Part shown: piece by piece, positions 11,130 through 21,121 of the stretch | Numbering within the stretch: the first letter of the stretch is position 1 | Layout: the number at the start of each line of letters is the position of its first letter | Assembly (NCBI GenBank): GCA_029204225.1 | Contig: CM055093.1 | Location: forward strand, 26,486,066-26,550,065 | Length of the DNA stretch: 64,000 nucleotides | Source: Diphasiastrum complanatum | Taxonomy: Eukaryota > Streptophyta > Lycopodiopsida > Lycopodiales > Lycopodiaceae | Direction: 5' to 3' | Notes under the pieces: model-generated | Told to the model about the DNA's origin: nothing | What the model saw: only the letters and a program-made list of their open reading frames with translations | Database searches by the model: none | Made by a program: the position numbers and the translations under genes

Positions 11130-13283
11130 TTGGGGCCAACATTGTATCAGAAGATCCAGTTGGCTGCTTTACATTTAGATGGACGTGCCGCCACGTGGTG
11201 GCGAGTTTATAGAGTTGATCCTGATCGGGAAGGGCTCCATGTATGGCATACTTTTCGCCGTGACCTCCGCCATGCTATGATTGATCCTCAGTGGCTTGAC
11301 CGCCAACGTGATACATTCCGTAGTCTCACTCAGACCAGTGATCTTGCTTCTTATACAGATCAGTTTATGGAGCTTTCTTATCTTTTCACAGATCTACAGC
11401 CCACTGAGCTTATTTCTCGTTACATTGCTGGGCTTCGTGGTGCTTTACGTTATGATGTTTCTTCCTTCCGTCCTACCACACTTGTTGAGGCGATGTCTAT
11501 TGCCAGTACTTTACAGCATAAGTACTCTGACACCCTTCCTTCCCGCTTCTCCCGACCCCGTCCTTCTGCTTCATCTTTTCTCGCTACGTTCACCCCTACA
11601 CCGGCCCCTTCTGTTCCAGCTCTCTCCATTACCCCTTCACCTCCTCGTCCTCCGACTCCCCGACCTGCTTTTGTCCGACGTTACACGTCTGCAGAGTTCG
11701 CTGATCTTCAGCAGAAGCGTCTTTGCTTTCGTTGTAAGAGTCCTGACCATCTTGCCCGTGATTGCTGCCAGCCTCTCCCTACTACTACTGCTGTTTTTTA
11801 CCATGAGGGCACTACTCCAGATGATTCCGATATCTACATTCATATTTCTGATGAGCCCGACTTATCCTCTGAGCCTTCCCCTGATTTACTTCCTGCTACT
11901 TGCCATGCTCAGCTTGCCTATGCTACTTGGACAGGGCGTCCTGGTCCTCGCTCCATTCGGTTACGTGTGCGTATTACAGGTCGTGAGTATATTTCTTTAG
12001 TTGATACTGGTAGCACTCATTCTTTTATTAGCAGTTATATCACTAGTCGGATCCGTGCTTCACTTGTTCCTGCTTCCCAGCCTCTCACAGTTGAGGTTGC
12101 CAGTTCTCATTCTTTTCCTAGTTCTCAGATGTTTCAGCGTTTACCATACCGCATTGGAGATTTCTCTGGACAGGCAGATCTTTACATTATCCCTATGGAG
12201 CGTTATGATCTTATCCTTGGTGCTGATTGGTTTCCATCTCTTGGAGCCGTTACACTGGACTTGACACAGCAGACTTTGACATTTGTACATGATGCAGTTA
12301 CACACTCACTTGTGGGCATTGATTCTCAGGGAGACTTCCAGTTGATTACTGGGAAGCAGTTTATTCGCAGTCTGCCGAAGGCTCATTGTGCTGCCTTATT
12401 ATGTGTTCAGCGGGCAGTACCAGTTCCTCCAGTTTCTACACCAGCAGCTGTTCCTCAGTCTGAGGTCCTTAACAGGATCCTTGAGGATTATTTACGCCAT
12501 TTTGTTACTCCTTCAGGGAAGGATTGGGATCAGCATTTATGTTTAGCAGAGTATAGCTATAATAGCTCTGTTAGTACCAGCACATGTGTCTCTCCATTTT
12601 TATTATCTCATGGCTATGCACCTCTTTTACTTGGCATTCCTCTTCCTCCTGAGGATACACCTGTTACACTTGCATCTTTTCTATCAGGTGCTCGAGAGCT
12701 TATTACCCGGGCCAGTTCTCATTTACAGCATGTTCAGCAGCGTTATCAGACCTCAGTTGATCGTCACCGCCGCCATGTTGAGTTTCAGCTTGGAGATATG
12801 GTTTATCTACGCTTACGGTTTGCACGTCATCATTTTGTCCAGGGCCATGCTTCTACTGAGAAGCTTGCACCACGTTATTATGGGCCTTGTCGCATTGTGG
12901 AGGTTCTTAGTCCAGTTACATATCGCTTACAGCTTCCTGCTTCCACACGCGCCTGTGATGTATTCCATGTCAGTTTATTACGTGCTGCTATTGAGGATGA
13001 CGCTCCTTGTGATGCTGAGTTTCTTACTGCTCCAGAGTTATTTCCAATTTTACCTGCTGCTATATTACAGGTCCGTCTATACCATAGTCGACGCCGCCGG
13101 CAGATTCAGTTTTTGGTCCAGTGGGATGGTCGTCCTATTGAGGAGGCCACATGGGAGCCTATTGATGTCTTTTATCATACACCATTACTTGCGGATCAGG
13201 CTCGTGCTCTTGCTACACTTGTTGATTCCTCTACATCAGATGCTCCTCTAGCTGTTGATGCACCAGGGCTTGCTGCTACTTGA
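11130..13283 (+). CDS. gag-protease-integrase C-terminal fusion (717 aa) of gypsy B copy 1
   Basis: Open in a single frame. It begins in the middle of gag (KIQLAALHLDGRAATWWRVY), followed by a CCHC knuckle (CFRCKSPDHLARDC, near residue 200), then an aspartic protease with the VDTGSTHSFI active-site motif. At 12458/12459 it jumps from the end of protease (STPAAVPQ) directly to SEVLNRILEDYL of the integrase. Next come the GPY/F region (LAPRYYGPCRIVEV) and a chromodomain (QFLVQWDGRPIEEATWEP). The missing part corresponds to 2,054 nt of copy 2 (37857 down to 35804), which starts GT and ends AG. The fusion stays in frame. No reverse transcriptase means it cannot be autonomous. Confidence 0.85.
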   Translation: MGPTLYQKIQLAALHLDGRAATWWRVYRVDPDREGLHVWHTFRRDLRHAMIDPQWLDRQRDTFRSLTQTSDLASYTDQFMELSYLFTDLQPTELISRYIAGLRGALRYDVSSFRPTTLVEAMSIASTLQHKYSDTLPSRFSRPRPSASSFLATFTPTPAPSVPALSITPSPPRPPTPRPAFVRRYTSAEFADLQQKRLCFRCKSPDHLARDCCQPLPTTTAVFYHEGTTPDDSDIYIHISDEPDLSSEPSPDLLPATCHAQLAYATWTGRPGPRSIRLRVRITGREYISLVDTGSTHSFISSYITSRIRASLVPASQPLTVEVASSHSFPSSQMFQRLPYRIGDFSGQADLYIIPMERYDLILGADWFPSLGAVTLDLTQQTLTFVHDAVTHSLVGIDSQGDFQLITGKQFIRSLPKAHCAALLCVQRAVPVPPVSTPAAVPQSEVLNRILEDYLRHFVTPSGKDWDQHLCLAEYSYNSSVSTSTCVSPFLLSHGYAPLLLGIPLPPEDTPVTLASFLSGARELITRASSHLQHVQQRYQTSVDRHRRHVEFQLGDMVYLRLRFARHHFVQGHASTEKLAPRYYGPCRIVEVLSPVTYRLQLPASTRACDVFHVSLLRAAIEDDAPCDAEFLTAPELFPILPAAILQVRLYHSRRRRQIQFLVQWDGRPIEEATWEPIDVFYHTPLLADQARALATLVDSSTSDAPLAVDAPGLAAT

Positions 13284-13330
13284 TCTGGTTATCTTTTCGG
13301 CAGTTGGGTCTTTTTTTTGTGTTGGGGAGA

Positions 13331-13746
13331 GTTATGGACTCGGCTCATTACATTCGCCGCGTCCATTTACATTTACAGTTACTTTACTTTATGCATAAGC
13401 AGGCCTTGGGCCCTTTTTTATTCATTAGTGACATTCAGACTATATGGTTGGCCTTTGGCCTTATTATTCATTATTAGGCCATTTGGACGTATTACTGGAG
13501 AGTGGGGGCCTTCTTGGAGGGTGCACTATTATCCCTCCCAGTTGGGCCCTAGCCACTGGAAGCTTCCTTTTAGGGCTTCTTCTTGGCTCTAAGTAGGGAA
13601 ACTGTGTCATTTGTCATTTAGCTGATGATATTGATCTCTCTCTTTAGCCTCCTTAATGTCTCTCTTTCCTGCTTTCTAGGGTTAAGTCTTGCTTATGTGA
13701 TGCTTTCATAGCTTAATTCTAGATCAGCTGTGGCTCTATTCGTAAC
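13331..13746 (+). repeat. 3' LTR of gypsy B copy 1 (416 bp)
   Basis: Preceded by a short purine tract GGGGAGA. Starts GTTATGGACTC and ends TTCGTAAC, so the terminal inverted repeat is GTTA/TAAC rather than TG/CA. It has the same length (416 bp) and ends as the copy 2 LTR at 34516-34931. LINE-1 sequence continues from 13747. Confidence 0.9.
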
Positions 13747-14568
13747 TAGATGACCGATAGAGAGTGAGAGATATGAATGATCAGAAAGAGTGGTGTGGTG
13801 TACAGAGAAGGATGAAATGAAGTGAAGGAGAAACGGTGAACCCATGAAATAGTCAACGACGCTATGTCCTCCACTATGTGGGAAGCAAGTGTAGTCACCA
13901 GAGCCTGGCAGCTGAAGAAGGCCATTATAGATGGCCAGTCCATGAGCCTCACCCAACTGAAGCATCTGCTCCCCATATGATGTGACTGGACCCGCTGCAT
14001 CCGCCGATCGCCGTATATGACCAAGATCATCCCAATCAAGTGCATGTATCCGCTGTGGATCATCTGCTGCTCTGTGAAATTCCGTTTGCCTAGACCCAGT
14101 CCTGGCATTGAAGTCCCCTGCTAAAAGAATATATCCTCGATCCTCATATCTGATAATGTCCGATGAAATATCCATGACAGGTGAGTCCTCCTCTGAGGTG
14201 AAAGCTGATGTCTCTGGAGGGAAATAACAAATAGCCAAGGATATGTCACAATCTAACTCCATCAACCTGTGGTCCAACCTGATCCAGATATAGCGAGCCT
14301 GCTCGTCAGTGTATAGTAGCTCGACCCATGGCCGGAGAGAGTCTCGAAATAAGCAAGCAACACCACCTGAACCGCGACTAGTCAGTGCCCTCGTCTTCCG
14401 TCTGCAAGTAGAAAGCCAACAAAATCCCTCAATGCAAGGAAGTCCTCTCTCAGGACTCTCATGTGTCTCAGTAAGTATAAGGATATCCCCTGTAGTACAA
14501 AAATCTCTAAAGTCTCCTGCTGTAGCTGAAGAATGGATACCATTGCAGTTCCATAAACTCAACCGCAA
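13747..14568 (-). pseudogene. LINE-1 copy, ORF2 apurinic endonuclease domain
   Basis: Minus-strand frame starting MRLSLWNCNGIHSS. It carries the APE-type endonuclease signatures in order: WNCNG, TETHE, the GGVACLF block, AGDFNART, and SDHSYLSL at the end. All expected catalytic residues (N, E, D-N, H) appear present. The frame runs into gypsy LTR sequence at 13746 and the reverse transcriptase is lost. ORF1 ends 51 bp upstream. A LINE endonuclease nicks target DNA to prime reverse transcription. Confidence 0.85.
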
Positions 14569-14619
14569 TGCTTTTGTGAGGGCCCCCGAACCGCTCCAAA
14601 GTCCGGGGGGCCCAAATCC

Positions 14620-15663
14620 CTATGCCTCAGATTTTTGGGGGTCAATGTATCGGGCCTTACCATCCCGATAGATCACCCTTTTTCCCAATGCTTTGGCTTC
14701 GCTGAAAACCTTCCTCCTTTCGACAACTTGTATAGGTGTGAGATCATCGTCCATGAAGACAAGGGTACCTCTCAGCCTAGCTCGTAGCCTAAGGACAGCT
14801 TGCCGCTCCTCTATTCCCGTGAACCGTATGATGAGTGTAGTTGGATCTCTTTTAGTTCTCCACGCTCTTTCCATTCCGTTGTGATGGTGGGAAAGTGTAT
14901 CCGTGAGGAAACTGGTTGCTTCAGTAATTGGAGCCTTAGTATCTTCAATTCCTCGCACCCGCACATTCAGAGATTTATACTTCTGCATTTCTTCTTCGGA
15001 TATGGTGGCTGAGATGACGCTATTGAAAGTGTGTGTACCTTCTTTATCGTCTTCTTTGAATAGAGAGGCCCATGTTTTGGTTTCCGCCTTATGTTGCTCA
15101 ATCCGTTTTTCCAATTCTTGGATCTTTGTGGTGCTGGCTGGTTCTTCTTTTCTGCTCAAGGTCTCTTCCAAAGATATGATCCGGGCCATCATAGTTTGCT
15201 TCTCGATTGCCATAGCTTGTATTGTGGTTTTCATTTGACCCATTTCAATCCTTAGGTAGCTAGATTCCAGTGTAATCTGCTCCATGCAAGAGAGAAGGTA
15301 CTGTTCAAATGCTTTTGTAGGAGAGTAGACTTCTTTAGGGAATGAGAGAGGATAATGGGAGGGGGCAGGAGAACCATGGAGAAAGGAGAGGGCCAAGGAA
15401 GAGGGGGGAGGGCTGAGTGCCTGCTGGGCAGCCAGTGTTGCCTCAGCAGGCAGAAAAGAGGGAATGGAAGCCAACAAGGGGGTGGGAAGGGCCAGCGAAG
15501 GGGTGGGAGGGGTAGGATTAGTCTGAGCAGGCAGCGAGGGGGTGGGAAGGGCCAGCGAGGGGGTGGAATCAGGCAGCGAAGGAGAGGGAGGGGGCAGCGA
15601 AGGGGAGGGAGGGGGCAGCGAAGGGGAGGGAGGGGAGCGAGGGCTCCCCTTTTTCTTGGCCAT
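14620..15663 (-). CDS. LINE-1 copy, ORF1 (347 aa)
   Basis: Intact minus-strand frame. The first third is a low-complexity Pro/Ser/Leu tract (repeated PPSPSLP and LALPTPSL). A predicted coiled coil follows (EQYLLSCMEQITLESSYLRIEM to KIQELEKRIEQHK), then an RRM-like domain (LNVRVRGIED, AWRTKRDPTTLIIRF, FMDDDLTPIQVVERRK). This is the coiled-coil/RRM/CTD layout of L1-type ORF1 proteins, which bind their own RNA. The start codon is 16 bp inside the boundary with the (GA)n tract at 15680-15725, so the 5' UTR is nearly absent or the tract is part of it. Confidence 0.8.
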   Translation of the reverse strand: MAKKKGSPRSPPSPSLPPPSPSLPPPSPSLPDSTPSLALPTPSLPAQTNPTPPTPSLALPTPLLASIPSFLPAEATLAAQQALSPPPSSLALSFLHGSPAPSHYPLSFPKEVYSPTKAFEQYLLSCMEQITLESSYLRIEMGQMKTTIQAMAIEKQTMMARIISLEETLSRKEEPASTTKIQELEKRIEQHKAETKTWASLFKEDDKEGTHTFNSVISATISEEEMQKYKSLNVRVRGIEDTKAPITEATSFLTDTLSHHHNGMERAWRTKRDPTTLIIRFTGIEERQAVLRLRARLRGTLVFMDDDLTPIQVVERRKVFSEAKALGKRVIYRDGKARYIDPQKSEA

Positions 15664-15674
15664 GGAGAGGGTGG

Positions 15675-15679
<5 letters not shown>

Positions 15680-15725
<46 letters not shown>
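15680..15725 (-). repeat. (CT)n tract at the 5' end of LINE-1
   Basis: About 23 CT units on the LINE sense strand (GA on plus). It ends 16 bp before the ORF1 start codon of LINE-1. The following 207 bp (15726-15932) hold no gene; repeated CAGACCTCCA / CAGCGATGG words occur there before the next tract. Confidence 0.95.
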
Positions 15726-15727
<2 letters not shown>

Positions 15728-15928
15728 CTTCAGATTATACCAACCCTCAAACAACAAATAGTGTCATCTATCACCCTTTGATTCATTTGCTGGAACTTGA
15801 TTCATGAGGCATCAACGATGGCTGGCTACATACGATGGTTGGGGGAGAGAGCAACAGCGATGGCAGACCTGCAACAGCGATGGCTCAGACCTCCAGCAAT
15901 AGTTCAGACCTCCATTCAGACCTCCAGC

Positions 15929-15932
<4 letters not shown>

Positions 15933-15983
<51 letters not shown>

Positions 15984-15996
15984 AGAAGAAGAAGAA
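15933..15996 (-). repeat. (CT)n and (CTT)n tail of LINE-2
   Basis: (GA)n at 15933-15980 then (GAA)n to 15996 on plus. On the LINE sense strand this reads TTAATAAACTC, TTTCTTCTTC, then (CT)n: the 3' tail of the LINE at 15997-17167. Confidence 0.9.
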
Positions 15997-17165
15997 AGAG
16001 TTTATTAATGTCTATCAAGTGTGGGCACAAAAAACAAAATACAATACATACAAAGTAGGAGCAATGTCCATATGAGGACTTATTTCTAGAAACTATCTCT
16101 CTACCGAAAGTCAACTAAGTACGAATAAAACAACAATCTCACATCATGCAAGAAGGAGATGCAAGAGCTTAACCACCCGCTCTGCTGAGGCGAACATCTA
16201 AAGATCTCATTTAAAGAAACACCTGAAAAACCGAGTCACTGAGTGGCTGATCTGAAGAAGTGGCTGTGAAGTGCGTGCTGGAGGTTGACGAACGACTCGG
16301 TAAGGCCGTCGTGAGGCTTTGGCTGACTGTGATGAACAGACTGCACGTCTCGGTCTGGAAGGTGGTCACTGAGTCTTCACAGCCTTTTGTCGTGTCGGGA
16401 TATCAAGCTCATCCTCTGAAACCTCCTCTCTATCCCTCTTCTGTAAGAAATGTGTGATGAGAGTCTGATTGTAAACATCATCTGCCTCCGAAGGTAGAAG
16501 AGATGCTCGTAACGTAAACATCTCTCTCAATAGGAGTCCGACACATCTAGAGTCTGCATATGCCAAGAAAGAGCCAAGGGAGAGAGGAGCGTCTTTGTAG
16601 AGACAATAATAACGGCCTCGGATCTCATAATAAATAGGGCACCCGAAAATGAAATGTGACTCAGACACGAAGCTGCTCAATATGGTATCGAAGACCATAT
16701 GATAATGTCTGTGAGAGATACAACGATAGGATAGGTAGCCCCATATCATCTAACTGTAGGAGGTGAGTGCCGTAAAAATGCATCTTCGCTCTCTCTGGAT
16801 CCAGCTGCAACCATGCTGTCTGGATATAACTGCGATAAAGCTAACGCCGAATATAAGTATGAGTCCCACTAGGGAGAGCTGATATAGATATCCCCCATCT
16901 GCCAAGAAACTCAGAGACATCTCCAAACCATGATGACTTAGCCCGCTGACTAGCAATAGACCGAGATGAAGTATAAACAGCAACCAGACATCTAGAAGTG
17001 TCCATATCGACTAGCCTATGTAAGAACATGACAATCCGGAACATAGTTTCAACAACCATATGTGGAGATGCAAACTCTGCTAGTATAATGTCATGAGGAA
17101 CCGAGGCCTTCGCACGGATCATCCGGCTGAGAATCTATAACCGAGTGATGTCTCTCCATGTACCC

Positions 17166-17167
<2 letters not shown>
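15997..17167 (-). pseudogene. LINE-2 copy, 5'-truncated, ORF2 C-terminus and 3' UTR
   Basis: Decayed minus-strand ORF2 end. 16841-17122 matches the region after the reverse transcriptase (MIRAKASVPHDIILAEF, then LPSGTHTYIRR). 16366-16749 has PIYYEIRGRYYCLYKDAPL and CVGLLLREM. The 3' end shows TTAATAAA before a pyrimidine tail. The 5' truncation point at about 17167 directly touches the next (GA)n tract, which is the tail of LINE-3. Confidence 0.8.

Positions 17168-17250
<83 letters not shown>
17168..17250 (-). repeat. (CT)n tract joining LINE-3 tail to LINE-2
   Basis: About 41 CT units on the LINE sense strand, the longest uninterrupted CT tract seen between LINEs here. It follows TTAATAAAGCTTTCTTT of LINE-3 and abuts the truncated 5' end of LINE-2. 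Confidence 0.95.
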
Positions 17251-17254
<4 letters not shown>

Positions 17255-17745
17255 AAGCTTTATTAACGTCTTTTAATGCCAAAAGGCATATAAGACAAAG
17301 TAAGTACATCTCAAGTGTGATAGACACTGAACAGAGCATATAAATGTCTCCATAATCAAACAACAACAACAACTAGATATTAACCTAACAAGACTAAACA
17401 ACTAAAGTAGCTCATCTACTTTCAAGACATGAAAGTCTAAGATATGATACATCGGGAATCATATGACTAAGGTTGTATAGTAACCATCTAAGCTGTAGCA
17501 AAGACAGTATCATGTCACCACAAGATCACTGCTGAAAAAAGCAAGAATAGAGGATGATGATGATGATGATGATGATGACGACGCCCGAGCTGACGAGGAG
17601 GGCCGGCGAGTGTGAGCTCTAGATAGGCGAAGTCTCTATGTAGCCATAGTGTATGGTCTGGAAATAGTACGCTGTCGGCGATCACGGTGAACATCCCGAG
17701 GTAAGATATCTGACTCATCCTCGGACAAAGTGTCGGCATCAAAAT

Positions 17746-18216
17746 CTACTCTGGAACGTCTCCTGGAAAAAAAGGAGGTAATCTGGGTTTGCTGGGAGTC
17801 ATGGTATCCATCACAATCTCTCTGACAAATATCTCTTCAGAGGAGGAACATCTCACGCAGCATGCAACACATTGAGGATTAGCATATGAAATAAGTGAGC
17901 GCAATGTAACCGGAGTATCACGGAAAAGATAGTGATAACGTCCACGGATCTCATAATAGATGGGGCATCTAAAAAGAAAATGCTCCTCTGACTCCACCTC
18001 CCCTAATGTACACAACTGACAAAGTCTGCTCATGTGAGGGATTCCCTGGAAACGCCCGGTCTCCACATATAGCTGGTGTGAGGAGACTCGAAACTGTCCC
18101 AGTGTAAATCGGAGGCAATATGAAAGTCCACTATCCAGGTAACGAGGCAAAACTGGGACTCCAGCACTGTCTAGCTGTAGGAAACTGGAGCGATAAAAGT
18201 CTGGTTTGACCCCCAA
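17746..18216 (-). pseudogene. LINE-3 ORF2 C-terminal CCHC-type region
   Basis: Begins LGVKPDFYRSSFLQLD-like sequence and runs to RLCQLCTLGEVESEEHFLFRCP, a C-x2-C...H-x4-C knuckle typical of LINE ORF2 C-termini, then YYEIRGRYHYLF. In these LINEs the region presumably contacts template RNA. Separated from the upstream part by a stop near 18220. Confidence 0.8.
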
Positions 18217-18222
18217 AAGCCC

Positions 18223-19842
18223 TTACCATGTCACTTGAGAATACGCCCGATAGATAACCCTCCTGATATACTGATGGGATCTCTTTGGTAAATCAGAGAT
18301 ATCCATGCCGTAGGTACGTAAGAGACGAGAAGCCTGGGAGTACCATGAAAGCTCATGACCCTGATAATGAAGCTGCTGAGAAGAGAGAAAAGCTATATAG
18401 GGATAACGTGAAGCTGGAAGACTCAACACTCTTTGGATGTATATGATCAACCTGAAAATAGCCTCAACTCGGAGCGGAATAACAACAAACTCAGCAAGTA
18501 TAATCTGGTGAGGAACAGATGGCTTGGCCCGGATCATATGTGCAAGCATACTGATCTGTAGACGAGAAATGCTAGTCCAATCTGACTCGGGAATCCCAGT
18601 GCACCAGGTCTCCGCTGCATACATAGCTGTGGGTGTAACAATGGTGTCAAATAGGTCACACTTACTCGGGGCATCCCAAATGTGCTTCCTGAAACAGAAA
18701 CGCTCGAGGCTAACCAACGAGGCATGACCCTTACGTAGTCTAGCTATAGCGGCATGTCTCATACTGAAAGCAGGACCAGTGAAGGAAACCCCCAAATAAG
18801 TATAAGAGGATACCACATCAAGTGGATGTCCCCCTAGAGTGAACACCTGTCGCTGCATAAAGGACCTGGAGGTATTAAAGATCATGATATGGGTTTTCCT
18901 AGTATGCACAGTCAAACCAAATAAGTCTCCAAAGACCTATGATGTATCCCAATGTCGCTGCAGCCCCGCACCAGAAGAAGAAAGCAATGCCACGTTGTCA
19001 GAATAAAGTAGAATGGAAATGAGTATATCACCAAGCCTGCAGCCAATACCACCATCCTGATTGATGGCCCTCTCGAGCTCATCAATGTACAAACCAAAGA
19101 GCGTGGGGGAGAGGGAGCAACCCTGCTTCACCCCAATAGTACTCCTAACTCTCTCAGAAAGACCCTCCTCCGACCTGAAGCATCCCCAAACCTGCTCATA
19201 TAGTGCCATGACCGCCAATATGGTATCAGTGGAGAAATCAAGATCCCTCAACCTCTGGATGAGCATATGACGTGGGACCGAGTCAAACGCTTTCCGGAAA
19301 TCCACAAAGCAACAATAGACTCTCTCATGTCTGGACCTGGCCTCCTCAATGATAGCTCGAAGTGTGAACACATGATCAGTGGTGGAGTGCTGTGTCCTGA
19401 AGCCGGCCTGCCCCAAAGCATGTAGTAGACGTGTCTCTGCCTCACAACTGATCGATGTCTGAAGGATAATGTCATAAAGTTTAGCCACAATGTGCCCAAT
19501 CATAGTGGTACGATAGTTGTCGGGTTTCATGGGATCACCACTCTTATGAATGGGGTGGATGATATCAGTATACCAAGTGAGGGGAAATCCAGAAATGACG
19601 GCTTGATTAAGGAGTGAGGCTAAAATAGGTGAGAGTATATTAGAAGCATGGATCAGCAGTTCGGCCTCTAGGTCTTCTATATCACGAGCACGATGGGTCT
19701 TCATTTTCTCAATGGCAAGAGAAACCATAGTCGGGGTGAAAAAGGAGAAGGTGGAAGGACGAGGAGATATGACAATCGGGTCAGTAGGAAAAGTATAGAG
19801 TAAAGTGGCATATTCAGTCCAACAACGTAAGTCTTTCAGCAA
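18223..19842 (-). pseudogene. LINE-3 ORF2 reverse transcriptase and connection region
   Basis: Non-LTR reverse transcriptase blocks in order: NYRTTMIGHIVAKLYD, LGQAGFRTQHSTTDHVF, CCFVDFRKAFDSVPR (motif A), GVKQGCSLSPTLFGLYIDELE (motif B) and LLYSDNVALLSSSG (motif C). Motif C should read YADD; here it is YSDN, so the second catalytic Asp is lost. A stop splits the frame at about 18930. The connecting part at 18223-18915 includes KTHIMIFNTSR, SYTYLGVSFTG and AETWCTG. Inactive copy. Confidence 0.85.
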
Positions 19843-19947
19843 AGGAGGTGGAGCGCAGGGGATAAACTCACACCAGAAAGCACCAGATGAGGAGCTATAT
19901 AGAAGATCTACCAGGTGTTTTCTTCAGAAGTGTCATAAATACGTTTT

Positions 19948-20685
19948 TTATAGCGGCAAGTATATATGTATAGGCGTTTGAGTTGGCAAAGATGGGGATG
20001 GTAATGGAGAGTTAATTTGCAAATGGAGTTGCTTGCAAACATCATCATACCAAGGTTGATGAGGATGACGGGACTTCAGGCACTTGGATCTTTTACGATG
20101 TTTCGATAGAAAGGCCATAGAGGCAGCAGTATGAAGAGCTGTGGTGAAGAACGATGCTTGGGAGTGGAGTGGACTATGGTAAGGAAAATCTCGGAGTAGG
20201 AAGGAGAGAGCATCTTGGTAAAGGTGTGTGTAGGCGTTATTAAATATATACTTAGGGGCGCGATCCATAGGAGAGGGATTAGATGGGGAGTGATCAGGTA
20301 CTAAGCCCAGATTAATGGAAAGAAAGGAATGGTCAGATAATGTAGTGGGAGAAACAACAAAGTCAGATAGAAAAGGTATAAGAGATGGAGACCCCATGAA
20401 ATAATCCACAACACTATGCCCACCACTATGGGGGTGGCAAGTATAATCAACAGATCTTGGCCAGCAGGATAAGCCATTGAAAATGACAAGCTCATGGGCC
20501 TCACCTAGTAAAAGAAAGTGCTCACCATATGTAGAGACCGGGCCATCATCATCAGCAGATATCCTATCAATCTCCATATCCATACTATCCATGGCATGTA
20601 TAAAGTCCTCACAACAGGATTCTAGCCTAAGCATACCATACAAAGCAACAACACATGGGAACCGGTGGAGGTTAAACCAACCCAA
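19948..20685 (-). pseudogene. LINE-3 ORF2 endonuclease, C-terminal half
   Basis: Retains GEAHELVIFNGL, HSGGHSVVDYFMGSP and LSDHSFLSIN, the last containing the catalytic His region of APE-type endonucleases. The N-terminal half (WNCNG, ETHES, GDFN) is missing because the chromovirus LTR begins at 20698. Confidence 0.8.
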
Positions 20686-20697
20686 CCAAACCTAGAT

Positions 20698-21093
20698 TGT
20701 ACGGATCTAGCCCCCAAGCTATGGATCAATCAGAGTTATGGAAAGAGGAGTCACTCCAGCAGCATGTAGCTACTCATCACAAATCAAGCATACACTAGTG
20801 AGAGCCCAACAAGTATACTTATACCCTCCAAGGCCCATGCACCACTAGTAGTGCACTGTGACACGTCACTGGACACCTCTGCAGCCTATCTGGGCCACGT
20901 CATCCAGTTCCCTAATGACTCACTGATAGACCCATACCAACTCCACCACCATGTGTTTAGGCCTACAACCATTAATTATGACCATATACACATAAGGGCC
21001 CCAATTCCCTTATAGTCACAATTAACTTACGGGTTGTTGGTCTACCGGTCCCTAGCGTGGACACGCTACCCAAGACCAGTCATGGGCATGACA
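20698..21093 (-). repeat. 3' LTR of chromovirus C (396 bp)
   Basis: On the minus strand it starts TGTCATGCCCATG just after the purine tract AATAAGGGGGGAAGAA and ends CCGTACA, so it has normal TG/CA ends. It abuts LINE-3 at 20697. No matching 5' LTR is recognised to the right of gag. Confidence 0.7.
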
Positions 21094-21121
21094 TTCTTCC
21101 CCCCTTATTCAAGTTCTGTCC

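Larger units (their letters stand above)
8351..13746 (+). mobile_element. Ty3/gypsy B copy 1, chimeric, pol-deleted
   Basis: LTR retrotransposon with a 5' LTR lacking its first 61 bp (8351-8705), PBS, long leader, gag remnant, an unusual repetitive ORF, a gag-protease-integrase fusion ORF, and a complete 3' LTR (13331-13746). By eye the 355 shared LTR positions differ at roughly eight sites, so insertion is fairly recent. The leader, the gag N-terminus and the 1-kb segment after it differ strongly from copies 2 and 3, while everything from the AAGATCCAG at about 11150 on is close to identical to copy 2. The copy is therefore a recombinant of two related families. Reverse transcriptase, RNase H and the integrase catalytic Asp residues are absent. 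Confidence 0.85.
17251..20697 (-). mobile_element. LINE-3 copy, 5'-interrupted, ORF2 and 3' UTR
   Basis: Minus-strand LINE lacking ORF1 and the first half of the endonuclease, where the chromovirus LTR now begins (20698). Order on the minus strand: endonuclease second half, reverse transcriptase, a connecting region, a CCHC-type knuckle and a 3' UTR. The 3' UTR has a (GAT)n run (17552-17577, plus) and the terminal hairpin ATGCC/GGCAT (17276-17289), followed by AAAAGACGTTAATAAAGC and the (CT)n tail. Confidence 0.85.

Noticed and set aside
11281-13251. Leu-rich frames of up to 239 aa that look like membrane proteins
   Set aside because: They overlap the gag-protease-integrase frame in another register; the same shadows occur in copy 2.
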